A stretch of DNA of 62,405 nt from JBBQXY01 sp051004815 (GTDB lineage Bacteria; Chloroflexota; Ktedonobacteria; Ktedonobacterales; Ktedonobacteraceae), in the NCBI GenBank assembly GCA_051004815.1, contig JBPCJY010000136.1, positions 1 through 62,405 on the forward strand. Direction: 5' to 3'. The notes under the pieces were generated by a model, which searched no databases, was not told where the DNA came from, and saw only the letters and a program-made list of their open reading frames with translations. This document shows positions 1 through 8,438 of this stretch, piece after piece. Both the position numbers and the translations under genes were made by a program. Every line of letters begins with the position of its first letter. The stretch's first letter is position 1.

Positions 1-26
1 TGCTGTCCAGGGGTATCATTGGACAT
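1..26 (-). CDS. start of an unidentified protein gene, cut by window edge
   Basis: On the minus strand an ATG at 26-24 opens a frame reading MSNDTPGQ before the window ends. An AGGAG ribosome binding site lies about seven bases upstream, inside 30-45, which is why I accept it as a true start. It follows dnaJ on the same strand by about 100 bases, so it may belong to the grpE-dnaJ transcript. Eight residues do not allow any function to be named. Confidence 0.5.
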
Positions 27-126
27 GGAGGGTCTCCTTTTCTCAACAAGATAATCTTTTGAAAACGAGTATCCTCTTTTCTTTCTCCTTTGGCAACCCC
101 CTTCTTGATTTAGTTGGAGTAGGTGG

Positions 127-1173
127 CTATGGATGCGCCCCTACACCACGGGTATGGGCCAATTTCTCAAACAACTCTTTTTCTTCGTTGGAAAGATTGG
201 TAGGGAGCAGCACATGGAGACGAGCATAGAGGTTGCCGCTGCCGTCACCGCGCAGGTGCGGTATCCCTTTGCCTGCCAGACGGAACATGCGACGATTCTG
301 GGTACCTGCTGGAATATTCAGCATCAGCCTACGCCCATCCGGTGTTGGCACGGCTACCTCGCCGCCCAGCATCATCTTGACCAGATCGACATCAACATCG
401 ACATAGAGGTCATCGCCTTTGCGCTCAAACAGGGGATCAGGCTTGACGGAAATCACCAGGTAGAGGTCGCCGCGTGGGCCACCGCCCATACCGGGCTGCC
501 CTTCACCGGCCACCCTTATCTTGGAACCATTATCCACACCGGCGTTGATCTTGACCTGGATGCGTTTATTGCGCGGTATGAAGCCTTGCCCGCCACAGTT
601 CGTACAGGGTTTACCCGCCATTTCGCCAGTCCCTTTGCAAATGGGACAGACCTCCGTAGACTGGATATTGAAGGTTCGCGTGCCGCCGACATACGCCTCT
701 TGTAGCGTTACCTCGACGGGTTGCTCAATGTTATCACCGGTACGCTTGCGTATATCCTCTCGAACGCCACCTCGTGGGCCAGCAGTGCCGCCCGTGCCAG
801 CGCCCGCACCCGTGCGGCCAAACAGGGCCTCAAAGAAGTCGGAAAAAGCTGGTCCACTGGCATCAAAATCGTAGGCTGAGGACGAGGGACGACCGCCAAA
901 ACCAGAGGAACGCCGTGCGGTGTTCCCAAAGCCCGAAGGGCCAAACTGCTCTTGCCAATTTGGGCCTAATGTGTCATATTTACGCCGCTTGTCACTATCC
1001 GAGAGCACCTCGTAGGCTTCATTGATTTCTTTAAATTTCGCTTCTGACTTCTTGTCACCGGGATTCACGTCAGGGTGATACTTACGGGCCAGCTTGCGAA
1101 AGGCTTTTTTAATGTCATCCGCGCTGGCTGTTCGTGCAACACCGAGTACCTTATAGTAATCTTTATAGTCCAT
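127..1173 (-). CDS. dnaJ: DnaJ-family co-chaperone with half of the usual zinc centre
   Basis: Hsp40 co-chaperone that stimulates the ATPase of DnaK and delivers unfolded substrates. The J domain covers residues 5-70 with HPD at 33-35, followed by a Gly/Phe-rich stretch to about 140 and the two C-terminal substrate-binding beta-domains. Canonical type I DnaJ has four CxxCxGxG motifs; here only two are visible, at 176-183 and 190-197. At 348 residues it is shorter than a standard DnaJ of about 375. It is thus intermediate between DnaJ and CbpA. It lies 60 bases downstream of grpE on the same strand, and a GAGGG site precedes the ATG. No dnaK is in the window. Confidence 0.93.
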   Translation of the reverse strand: MDYKDYYKVLGVARTASADDIKKAFRKLARKYHPDVNPGDKKSEAKFKEINEAYEVLSDSDKRRKYDTLGPNWQEQFGPSGFGNTARRSSGFGGRPSSSAYDFDASGPAFSDFFEALFGRTGAGAGTGGTAGPRGGVREDIRKRTGDNIEQPVEVTLQEAYVGGTRTFNIQSTEVCPICKGTGEMAGKPCTNCGGQGFIPRNKRIQVKINAGVDNGSKIRVAGEGQPGMGGGPRGDLYLVISVKPDPLFERKGDDLYVDVDVDLVKMMLGGEVAVPTPDGRRLMLNIPAGTQNRRMFRLAGKGIPHLRGDGSGNLYARLHVLLPTNLSNEEKELFEKLAHTRGVGAHP

Positions 1174-1233
1174 AGTCCAGCCCTCTGCTTGTTATGCCAA
1201 AGAAGACATATCCATGCCTGTAAAAGACACACA

Positions 1234-1764
1234 TTACTGCTTATTGCCCATACTGACCTTCACACGGGCTGGACGCAGCGTCTCATCGCCAAGGGTATAC
1301 CCTTTGAGTACCTCTTCGACGATGGTTCCTTCTGGCTTGTCACTACTTTCGACAGCCTCAATCGCTTCGTGAAGATAGGGATTGAAGGGTTCGCCTACGG
1401 TCGGTACCGGATTCAAGCCCTCGCCCCGCATGACTTCATTCATTTGCCACTGCACCATGCGTAGAGCCTGCTGCAAATCCTGCCGACTCAACGTATCTTG
1501 ATAGACTAATGCTCGCTCAACATTGTCCAGCACGCCCAGTATTTTATGGAGCATTGCCTTCTTTTGCTGTTGCACGCGGTCTGCCAACACACGTTCCTGA
1601 CGTTTGCGGAAATTCTCCATATCGGCACGTTCGCGCAAAAATCTATTCCAATTGTCATTCGCCTCCGTGCGTGCCTGCGCCAATTGCGCCTCTAGCTCCG
1701 CGATTTTAGTCGCCTCAGCCGAAACGGCCCCTTCTGTTTGAGGTAACTCCTGAGCCTCTTCCAT
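1234..1764 (-). CDS. grpE: GrpE nucleotide exchange factor
   Basis: Nucleotide exchange factor for DnaK, acting in the cytoplasm with the DnaJ encoded just downstream. The 176-residue protein has an acidic N-terminus and a long helical stretch of about residues 20-85 rich in E, Q, R and L, the dimerising helix of the family. The C-terminal beta-domain contains GEPFNPYLHEAI and ends in RPARVKV, both typical of GrpE. The ATG is preceded by AAGGAG nine bases away. It is the first gene after the promoter at 1899-1927, which gives a leader of roughly 125 bases. I found no CIRCE operator. Confidence 0.95.
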   Translation of the reverse strand: MEEAQELPQTEGAVSAEATKIAELEAQLAQARTEANDNWNRFLRERADMENFRKRQERVLADRVQQQKKAMLHKILGVLDNVERALVYQDTLSRQDLQQALRMVQWQMNEVMRGEGLNPVPTVGEPFNPYLHEAIEAVESSDKPEGTIVEEVLKGYTLGDETLRPARVKVSMGNKQ

Positions 1765-1898
1765 GAACGTTCTATCTCCTTACAGTTTTTATACGCTGTT
1801 ATTTAATACAATGAGTGCGGTACGAACACTACTGCTCTTCCACCTCAAGCAACACGACCACAAAAAATAGGCCATAATAGAAACTTTATTGTTCCTCC

Positions 1899-1927
1899 AT
1901 TATAAAAGATGAGTCAATGGCTGTCAA
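1899..1927 (-). promoter_or_regulatory. consensus sigma-70-type promoter of grpE-dnaJ
   Basis: Read on the minus strand there is TTGACA, a spacer of exactly 17 bases, and TATAAT, a perfect match to the housekeeping promoter consensus. It points at grpE. No heat-shock operator such as CIRCE is visible next to it. Confidence 0.8.
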
Positions 1928-1940
1928 GTTTTTTGCAACG

Positions 1941-2032
1941 CCTGGTTCCTCCCTTGTCATTCTGAGCGCAGCGCAGAATCTCCGTGCCACCAGAGATTCT
2001 GCGCTGTGCTCAGAATGACAGGTTCTGGAACC
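1941..2032. repeat. long imperfect inverted repeat of the TCATTCTGAGC family
   Basis: Two arms of about 38 bases, each holding a GTCATTCTGAGC...GCAGAATCTC unit, face each other around a spacer of about ten bases. The stem is nearly perfect from 1953 to 2021 and the outermost GGTTCC/GGAACC also pair. It sits between the scpA stop and the grpE promoter, so it may also end scpA transcripts. A decayed half-copy lies at 34659-34684. Such units are scattered through many Chloroflexota genomes and look like non-autonomous mobile elements. Confidence 0.75.
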
Positions 2033-2099
2033 GGGGGTTGCAAAAACCTACCCGTGCAAGCCCGCAAGGGGTACCCTGCAGTGGCTGCGGTGGCTGGGC

Positions 2100-2975
2100 C
2101 TACTCCTCTACCTGCAAATCTTCGGTCCAGCGTTCGCCGCGTTCCAGCAGGATAGGACCGAGCAAGGATTCTTGTTTCACGGTGATACGGGCGTGCTTCC
2201 ACATCTCCAATACGGCCAGGAACGTCACGATGATGACCAGGCGGGAATGTTCGTTTTCAATAATCTCGCTGAGCAGCACGGTAGGCTTCACGCGCAACAA
2301 GCTGGCAATTTCGGCGATGCGCTCGCTCACCCGTACACGCGCCAGGGGTAGCAAATCCACCCCGTTGGCCTCGTCCTTTGATCGTAAATCCAGCAGACGT
2401 TGAAAGGCCTGGGCCAGTGCTTGCGCTTCCAGGCCGACCAGTGTGGGTGGTGTCCATGTCAGTTGTGTCTCGATACCGGCCAGCAGTCCCGAACGCCCAT
2501 AAGTTTGTAAACCAGCCTCTTCACGCTGGCGCAAGTGATAGGCAATCTCTTTGGCGACCTTATACTCCAGTAAGTGACGCTGCAATTCTTCCGCCATCAC
2601 TGCCGCACTCTCACCATCATTACCCGCCTCTTCTTTGGAGGCATGCGGCAAAAGGCTCTGAGATTTGATAAAAAGCAGACGGGCAGCAATAGAGACAAAG
2701 GCCGCCATATTCGCCAGGGGCAATCGTTCCGCTTCCCATTGCCGCAAATAGGCCATGTATTGATCGGTCACTGTCACCAATGAGATGGTCGTGATCTCCA
2801 TTTGCCGCTTTTCAATTAGATGCAAAAGCAGGTCGAGGGGACCTTCAAAGAGGGGAAGATGTACAACATAACGTGCCTGTTCCGTTGACTCTAGCGTGTC
2901 TGGAAGCGTCAGGTCTGCCTCTTCTGGCAGATCGCTGCTTGCCATGTCAGCGGGGGTCGCGACTTGATCTAGCAT
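2100..2975 (-). CDS. scpA: segregation and condensation protein A
   Basis: ScpA is the kleisin that bridges the SMC heads in chromosome condensation. The family signature is clear near residue 40 (LPLFEGPLDLLLHLIEKRQ), followed by the helical N-terminal domain. The winged-helix end near 225-290 includes FLAVLEMWKHARITVKQE. A non-conserved acidic leader of about 35 residues precedes the domain. It is the last gene of a tight four-gene minus-strand run, three bases after the HD-domain gene. The usual partner scpB is not next to it. Confidence 0.93.
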   Translation of the reverse strand: MLDQVATPADMASSDLPEEADLTLPDTLESTEQARYVVHLPLFEGPLDLLLHLIEKRQMEITTISLVTVTDQYMAYLRQWEAERLPLANMAAFVSIAARLLFIKSQSLLPHASKEEAGNDGESAAVMAEELQRHLLEYKVAKEIAYHLRQREEAGLQTYGRSGLLAGIETQLTWTPPTLVGLEAQALAQAFQRLLDLRSKDEANGVDLLPLARVRVSERIAEIASLLRVKPTVLLSEIIENEHSRLVIIVTFLAVLEMWKHARITVKQESLLGPILLERGERWTEDLQVEE

Positions 2976-2978
2976 TGC

Positions 2979-3506
2979 CTATGATACCTCATCTACTGCA
3001 TGTAATTCCCGCGCAGGCCCTTGCGACTGGTGATGGGTGCGAATATACAGCACGGCTCGCTCTGATAGTCCCGCTTGTGCTGCCAGTTCAGCCCCCACCT
3101 CGGCATGATACCAGGCATAACTGAGCGCCCGCCGCCAGCGCGGTAGTGGACGCCCCTTATGAGGATAAACGGTTACGCGCATCAGGAGTCGCGGGAACAG
3201 CAATTTTCCCAGTACTATCACCGGGCGTGTCCAGAAAGGCACGCGCTCCTGGGCCTTCCCCACATCGTGTAACAATGCCGCCGCCAGCATATCCACCTCA
3301 TCACAACCTCGCGCCTGTAACCCCTGGCATACCCGCAGCGAGTGCCGTTGATCGGCAGGGGACATCGTTTGAAAAAGCAACAACGCGGAACCTGGCAGGA
3401 ACCGCGCCACCATCTCATACTCCGCTACCGAGAGTGGAGCCACAAAACCAAGTTGTTGACGCGCCTGTCCCAGGCGATACCCTATCGTAGACAACCAAAT
3501 CCTCAT
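2979..3506 (-). CDS. HD-domain metal-dependent phosphohydrolase
   Basis: A 175-residue HD-superfamily protein. The metal-binding residues appear in order: H near residue 55 (RHSLRVCQG), HD in LLHDVGKAQ near 80, and later H residues in YHAEVGAELA and the IRTHHQ end. The family hydrolyses phosphate esters, often of nucleotides; the substrate cannot be read from the sequence. It is packed between the M50 protease gene (6-base gap) and scpA (3-base gap), so the three are surely co-transcribed. Confidence 0.85.
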   Translation of the reverse strand: MRIWLSTIGYRLGQARQQLGFVAPLSVAEYEMVARFLPGSALLLFQTMSPADQRHSLRVCQGLQARGCDEVDMLAAALLHDVGKAQERVPFWTRPVIVLGKLLFPRLLMRVTVYPHKGRPLPRWRRALSYAWYHAEVGAELAAQAGLSERAVLYIRTHHQSQGPARELHAVDEVS

Positions 3507-3512
3507 ATCTTG

Positions 3513-4235
3513 CTACCGCAAAAGGTAGAGGTTTTCAATTAGAACTGGGAGCTGACCCGATGCCGCGCTAATAATATTCATAGTACCCAACCAGAAATAG
3601 GTGGGTAGCTGGAACAGTGGGAAGCTGCTGAGGCCGGAAAACTGCGCCAGGAACGGCAACAGGAAGAAGAGAGCCAGGATAAGCAGCGGCCCATATGCCG
3701 CCGACTTGGCAAACTGTACGGCCTGTCGGCTGGGTAAGAGCGTATAGAGAATCTGATAGCCATCGAGGGGATATAACGGAATAATGTTGAGCAACGTCAA
3801 ACCGATATTCACGCTGGCAAAGACAATCAGGAACTGAGGAACGCGTAATGCCAGTGCTGACTCGAACAGCACTGGCGGTAGAAAGCGTACAAGAACCGCG
3901 ACCACCAGGCCAATGAGCAAACTAAAGATCGGCCCGGCCACCGCGACGATGAGCAAACCAGCATTTGGCCCAACGCGCATCTTCCACGGATCGGGCTTGA
4001 CAGGTTTGCCCCAGCCTAAACCCACGGCAAGGCCGGGCTGGAAGGCCATCACCACACACATAATGGTTCCCAGTGGGTCAATATGTGTACGCCAGCTGAG
4101 GCTCTGCCGTCCTTCGCTGCGCGGCGTTTTATCTCCCAGCCAGGAAGCCATCAGCGCGTGACCAAACTCATGGAGCGGTATGGCGATGAGAAAGGATAGG
4201 ATCACCATTAAAGCCAGTAGAACATTTATTTCCAT
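3513..4235 (-). CDS. site-2-protease (M50) family membrane metalloprotease
   Basis: An integral membrane zinc protease of 240 residues. HEFGH near residue 23 gives the zinc-binding HExxH, and LDGYQIL near 158 gives the second-site Asp, both lying in or next to hydrophobic segments. About five or six membrane spans are visible. There is no PDZ or CBS domain, so it is a minimal S2P of the rhomboid-sized type common in Chloroflexota. Its substrate is unknown. It follows the MBL gene by 12 bases. Confidence 0.88.
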   Translation of the reverse strand: MEINVLLALMVILSFLIAIPLHEFGHALMASWLGDKTPRSEGRQSLSWRTHIDPLGTIMCVVMAFQPGLAVGLGWGKPVKPDPWKMRVGPNAGLLIVAVAGPIFSLLIGLVVAVLVRFLPPVLFESALALRVPQFLIVFASVNIGLTLLNIIPLYPLDGYQILYTLLPSRQAVQFAKSAAYGPLLILALFFLLPFLAQFSGLSSFPLFQLPTYFWLGTMNIISAASGQLPVLIENLYLLR

Positions 4236-4247
4236 TAAAGCCCTCTC

Positions 4248-5165
4248 TTAGTTCCCTTTAGATGCTAGAAGATCAATCTCCATCCCTTCGCAGGCGGAAT
4301 AGCTACAGGCGAAGTGCTTTTGCGCCTCCACCTCCATGGCATCCAGTTTCGCGTCATCATACTTCGGTTCGTGGTGAAATAAGATCAATTCTTGCACATG
4401 GGCCGCGTTGGCGACATGTGTTGCCATTTCAACTGTACTATGGCCAAAGCCATGTTTCGATTTTTTATAATCCTCGGACGTATATTGTGCATCGTGGATG
4501 AGCAAATCCGCGCCCTCCGCGAAAGCCAAAAATTCAGGATCAATCTCTTCTTTCCACTCCACATCCGTCGCATACACCACACAACGACCAGCATAGTCGA
4601 TACGATACAAAATAGCCCCATTCTGCGGGTGACTCTGCGTAAACTTTATCGAGACACACAGTTCCGCGTCCTTCATTTCCCGCGGATCAGCAACAATACT
4701 GGGCTTGCCCTTGTCGCTACGCGGCCAGAGAATATATTGGTCGCTCTGTATAGTATGAAACGTGCGCCGCGATGGCAACTTACGCATCTCTATAGGAAAA
4801 TACGGTGGAGACATAACCGGGGTTACAATTTGCTCAATACTGCGTCCAGCCAGCGATGGGCCAAAGAAATCAATATCGGCCCGGCTATCGAACATGGGAG
4901 CGAAGAAGGGGAGGCCAACCAGATGATCAGTATGGGCATGAGTAATCAAAACGGATACGTGCAACGTCTGCCCGTCCATGTGCTCCAACAGGTCTTCGCC
5001 CAATTGTACAATCCCACTGCCCGCATCAAGGATCAGAATATGGGAACCAACCCGCACCTCGATGCAAGAAGTATTGCCGCCATGGCGAACAGTATGCGCC
5101 CCCGGCGTGGGATAGCTGCCACGTACCCCCCAGAAACGAACTAGAAAACGCTGTGTATCCACCAT
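4248..5165 (-). CDS. metallo-beta-lactamase-fold hydrolase
   Basis: A 305-residue MBL-fold enzyme related to the RNase Z / phosphodiesterase branch. It shows the N-terminal FWGVRGSYPTPG signature, LDAGSGI, the metal motif HAHTDH near residue 96, the later Asp in YATDVEW, the HDAQYTSEDY segment, GHSTVEMA and a C-terminal FHHEP. The family hydrolyses phosphodiester or similar bonds with two metal ions; cyclic nucleotides are one plausible substrate but this is inference. It opens the operon that continues through M50, HD and scpA. Confidence 0.87.
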   Translation of the reverse strand: MVDTQRFLVRFWGVRGSYPTPGAHTVRHGGNTSCIEVRVGSHILILDAGSGIVQLGEDLLEHMDGQTLHVSVLITHAHTDHLVGLPFFAPMFDSRADIDFFGPSLAGRSIEQIVTPVMSPPYFPIEMRKLPSRRTFHTIQSDQYILWPRSDKGKPSIVADPREMKDAELCVSIKFTQSHPQNGAILYRIDYAGRCVVYATDVEWKEEIDPEFLAFAEGADLLIHDAQYTSEDYKKSKHGFGHSTVEMATHVANAAHVQELILFHHEPKYDDAKLDAMEVEAQKHFACSYSACEGMEIDLLASKGN

Positions 5166-5301
5166 GTCAAAAAACTCCTGCCACTCCCATGAATTGCGTC
5201 GTACGGTTGCACCTATTATATCTTGTTGTGTCTATCGGTGCCAACAATGGAGAAGCAAGGAATCTTTGATGCGCTTAAACCAACAAAATATTTACTGTTT
5301 T

Positions 5302-5514
5302 CTATCTTCCATAACCAGGTTGTTTCGCCTTTTCACGGGCTTGTTGTGCTTCTTGCCTTCTTCCAAGTTGATCGAGAGCAAGTCCTTTGTTGTGGTACGC
5401 AGTAGCGTAGTTGGGGTCAAGGCGAAGGGTCTGGTCATAGGCCGCTATCACCTCCTCGTATCGCTTAAGGTCGTAAAGAGCAAGGCCTTCTTTCAACCAT
5501 TCTTGGGCAGATTT
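5302..5514 (-). pseudogene. TPR tail separated from its kinase by a frameshift
   Basis: This minus-strand stretch encodes one to two tetratricopeptide repeats, with EEVIAAYDQTLRLDPNYATA as the clearest. Extended upstream past its first Met, the frame reads KSAQEWLKEGLALYD and joins the kinase exactly at a run of seven C (minus strand) at 5515-5521. One extra C would make a single kinase-TPR protein of about 350 residues. Either the tract is miscounted, or it has slipped, or it is phase-variable. Confidence 0.7.
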
Positions 5515-6353
5515 GGGGGGGTCTGGACTGCTGTGAGAAAGGCGTGAACATCGACATGGCGGTTGGTGCGATCTTTGGCCATGGCTTTGAGGATAGCCTG
5601 TTCGGTGTGGGAGGAGATGCGTGGATTAAGTTGTGTGGGAGCAACAGGCTCAACTTTGGCATGCTGATACTGCACGGCGATGACGGGTAAGCCCTCTATC
5701 TCAATTGGTTTGCGTCCGGTCACGAGTTCATAGGCGATGCAACCCAGGGCATATTGGTCGCTTTTGACGCTGACTTTGCCTTCAAACATTTCGGGAGCCA
5801 TGTAGGCTGGTGTGCCAGCACTGCCGATGTCCCGCGTGCCTGCTGACGAGAGGATAGCGGCAAGGCCAAAGTCTGCCAGCATCGCCTCGCCATTGCTATT
5901 GAAAAGGATATTATCGGGCTTCAGGTCGCGATGGACGATGTTTTGTTGGTGGGCATAGTGCAGGGCTTCACCGATGTGGGTAATGATCGTAATGGCTTCC
6001 GCGATGGGTAAAGGCTGGTTGGGATGCTGTTCAAGACGATCTTGTAGGGAACCACCAGAGGCATATTCCATGACGATAAAGGGCAGGCTTTCGTGCATGC
6101 CTGCGTCGAGAATGGGCAAGATATGCGGGTGCGTGAGCGAGTTTAGAAGTTGGGCTTCCTGGATAAATTGCTCGCGCTCTTTGGGGGAGCGCAGGAAGGT
6201 GTGCAGCAGTTTAATCGCCACGGGTGGACGGTTGGCGAAGAAGATATGCTGGCCCAGATAGACATCGCCAAAGCCACCTCGGCCCAATTCCGCGACGATG
6301 CGATAGCTACTACCAATTTGCTTGCCAATATTGCTGTTATCGTTTCCAAGCAT
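5493..6353 (-). CDS. Hanks-type Ser/Thr protein kinase
   Basis: A eukaryotic-like kinase phosphorylating protein Ser/Thr. Seen in order: the glycine loop GRGGFGDVYLG, VAIKLL with the ATP-binding Lys, the catalytic loop HRDLKPDN, DFGLA, and GTPAYMAPEMF. The fold is complete to about residue 270. I place the start at 6353 rather than 6383, because GGGGAG lies eight bases upstream of the later ATG and the earlier one has no site. There is no membrane span. The frame ends NLPKNG right after a C7 tract; with one more C it would run into the TPR segment next door. Confidence 0.88.
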   Translation of the reverse strand: MLGNDNSNIGKQIGSSYRIVAELGRGGFGDVYLGQHIFFANRPPVAIKLLHTFLRSPKEREQFIQEAQLLNSLTHPHILPILDAGMHESLPFIVMEYASGGSLQDRLEQHPNQPLPIAEAITIITHIGEALHYAHQQNIVHRDLKPDNILFNSNGEAMLADFGLAAILSSAGTRDIGSAGTPAYMAPEMFEGKVSVKSDQYALGCIAYELVTGRKPIEIEGLPVIAVQYQHAKVEPVAPTQLNPRISSHTEQAILKAMAKDRTNRHVDVHAFLTAVQTPPNLPKNG

Positions 6354-6484
6354 AGGATGATCTCCCCCCAACGTTTGTATCATGCGAACATTGAAGTTCC
6401 TTGCGATGCATCCATAGTATAACGGTGCTAGCTGTTATTTGGCAAGAAGATAATTTTTACGGCTCACCATCCTTCCGGGGGAAA

Positions 6485-6508
6485 CGTAGGGCGCGATGTA
6501 TCGCCGCC
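6485..6508. repeat. degenerate GTAGGGCG palindromic repeat
   Basis: The sequence reads GTAGGGCGCGATGTATCGCC, an imperfect hairpin resembling the copies at 8819-8848 and 44986-45010. It lies in the 230-base spacer between the kinase start and the QueA-like gene. A short CCTGTC/GACAGG hairpin follows at 6519-6535. I see no gene in this spacer. Confidence 0.4.
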
Positions 6509-6585
6509 ACCGCCGCACCCTGTCTGGGGGACAGGTAATAATCGGCCCGTCCTCGCCAATCCCCCTAAAGAATGGAGAGCTATTT

Positions 6586-7701
6586 TCACGGCAACATCAA
6601 ATGCACATCTCCAAATTCATGCCACAGATACTTTTCTCGCAAAGCCTCGGCATACGTCACTTTTAGATGTTCTATTCCAACGAGGGCCTCTAGCATGGCG
6701 AGGTGCGTGGCGCAGGGCTCGTGCAATCCAGTCAGCATGGCGTTCACGGCCCGTAAGCCGCGAGCAGGGGTAATCACCAGATTCGTCCAGCCTTCACCAG
6801 CGTGTACCACGCCCTCTGTGTCGGTGACGGTTTCCAGCGTGCGCACCACTGTTGTGCCGATGGCGATGATGCGTTTCCCGGCCGCTCGTGCTGTATTTAC
6901 TATGCGAGCGGTTTCCGGGGGCACGCGATAGAACTCCTCGTAGGGCGGCTCGTGGCTTTCCAGGCTGGCAACACCTGTATGCAATAGCAAAGGAGCAATC
7001 TGTACGCCCTGCGCGACCAATTGGGTAATCAGTTCTGGTGTGAAGGCACGGCCCGCCGAGGGCATCTCGGCACTACCCATCTCTGTAGCATAGACGTTCT
7101 GGTAGTAGCTCGACGGCCATCCTTCTTTCACATAGCTATAGCGAATGGGATAGCCGTATTGTGCCAGGTAATCCTGCAAAGCGGAGGGTAGTTTGAGGGT
7201 AGCAATCCACAAACGATGTGGGCCATTGCTGCGACCGTGCAGGTAGGGTACATGCAGCGTTACCGCGGCCCCGTTGGCAAGTTGCAGCGTCTCACCGGCA
7301 CGGACATCATAGAAGGGCTTTGTGCTCTTACCATTGAACGTGCGCAGTTCTACAATCCACAGGTCTGCCGGAAGATGGGTTGAGAGATGCAATTCCAGCT
7401 GTGTGCCATCCGCACGGGTGGCATGCAGGGCGGCATTCATTGTGCCACTCGTATTTATCACCAATACATCGCCTGCCGTGAGAAAATCGCCAATGGCACG
7501 GAAGCGCGTATGTTCCACGCGATTACTGCTATAGTACGAGACCATCAGGCGCACCTCGTCGCGAGCCAGACCACGCGCCTCCGGTGGTTCGCTAGCCTCA
7601 AGCTCTGCTGGCAGGTGGAAATCTAACGCCTTCAGTTCAGGTAGTGCTGAACTGATCAGACGGAAAGGTGTTGTTGGCATGAAATTCATAGTCTTGCTCA
7701 C
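6586..7701 (-). CDS. QueA-like S-adenosylmethionine:tRNA ribosyltransferase-isomerase
   Basis: The overall fold follows QueA, which transfers and isomerises the ribosyl part of SAM onto 7-aminomethyl-7-deazaguanine in tRNA to give epoxyqueuosine. The N-terminal FHLPAELEASEPPE, the VLVINTSGTM segment and the IAIGTTVVRTLET region support it. However, the usual PSAGLHFT reads PSAGRAFT, and the usual HVGxGTF reads HTGVASLESHEPPYEE. It therefore belongs to a divergent QueA-like branch whose reaction may differ. No tgt or queuosine gene is nearby. The start may be GTG at 7701 or ATG at 7689. It lies 26 bases after the SDR gene. Confidence 0.78.
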   Translation of the reverse strand: MSKTMNFMPTTPFRLISSALPELKALDFHLPAELEASEPPEARGLARDEVRLMVSYYSSNRVEHTRFRAIGDFLTAGDVLVINTSGTMNAALHATRADGTQLELHLSTHLPADLWIVELRTFNGKSTKPFYDVRAGETLQLANGAAVTLHVPYLHGRSNGPHRLWIATLKLPSALQDYLAQYGYPIRYSYVKEGWPSSYYQNVYATEMGSAEMPSAGRAFTPELITQLVAQGVQIAPLLLHTGVASLESHEPPYEEFYRVPPETARIVNTARAAGKRIIAIGTTVVRTLETVTDTEGVVHAGEGWTNLVITPARGLRAVNAMLTGLHEPCATHLAMLEALVGIEHLKVTYAEALREKYLWHEFGDVHLMLP

Positions 7702-7727
7702 TTTTATCGCAACCTCTGTGTGCTTGT

Positions 7728-8438
7728 TCAGGCCTCTGCTGGCTTCGCTATCTCACGAGCGGCATAGCGTCCACTGCTGTGTGTCCCAGTGATGAGAGCT
7801 AACAAGCCTGGCACGCTCACTTCGGGCAAGGGGCGATCACTGATATCCTCACAGGGGAAGGCTTCCTGGTGCATCTGCGTACGCATATCGCCGGGGTCAA
7901 CCCAATAGACGCGCAGGGCGGTATTTTCGGCAGCCAGGATATGCGAGAGTTGTTCAAGCGCGGCCTTGCTTGAGCCATAGCCGCCCCAACCTTCATACGC
8001 CTCCACACCAGCATCGCTGGTAATATTAATGATACAGGCACCCTCTTTGAACTGCTTTTGCAATACCTGGATCAGTGCCAACGGTGCAATCACATTTGTG
8101 CGATAGACCTCTTCCAGTACAGCGAGCGGATATTCGAGCAGGGCGGGCTGCGGACTGGGACCAAGAATGCTGGCATTGTTGATTAAAGCGTCCAAACCAC
8201 CCAGTTTGCTAGCGGCTTCCGCGAGAGCCGAGCGATGTGTAGAATCAGTTACATCACCTGGAATAGCCACCACATGAGTCAAGGCGGACAATTCAGTATG
8301 CACTGTTGCAAGAGCTTCCGCTCCGCGAGCATCTATAAGCAAGTTCCAGTGGAGTTGTGCCAGTTGACGGGCCAATGCCAAGCCAAGGCCACGCGACGCA
8401 CCGGTGATCAAAGCTGTCGGTGAAGATGAGTTTGCCAT
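7728..8438 (-). CDS. short-chain dehydrogenase/reductase
   Basis: A 236-residue classical SDR using NAD(P)H. It has the nucleotide-binding TGASRGLGLALA near residue 12, the NNAS motif near 86, the catalytic Ser in NITSDAG, and YGSSKAA giving the YxxxK pair near 152. The end holds DPGDMRT. The substrate cannot be told from sequence. It is probably co-transcribed with the QueA-like gene that follows by 26 bases. An AAAGGA site precedes the ATG. Confidence 0.88.
   Translation of the reverse strand: MANSSSPTALITGASRGLGLALARQLAQLHWNLLIDARGAEALATVHTELSALTHVVAIPGDVTDSTHRSALAEAASKLGGLDALINNASILGPSPQPALLEYPLAVLEEVYRTNVIAPLALIQVLQKQFKEGACIINITSDAGVEAYEGWGGYGSSKAALEQLSHILAAENTALRVYWVDPGDMRTQMHQEAFPCEDISDRPLPEVSVPGLLALITGTHSSGRYAAREIAKPAEA

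Noticed and set aside
133..705. 190-codon frame opposite dnaJ
   Set aside because: A mirror of a strongly conserved gene; no independent support.
1765..1960. CIRCE operator ahead of grpE
   Set aside because: Looked for TTAGCACTC-N9-GAGTGCTAA; only a vague match exists.
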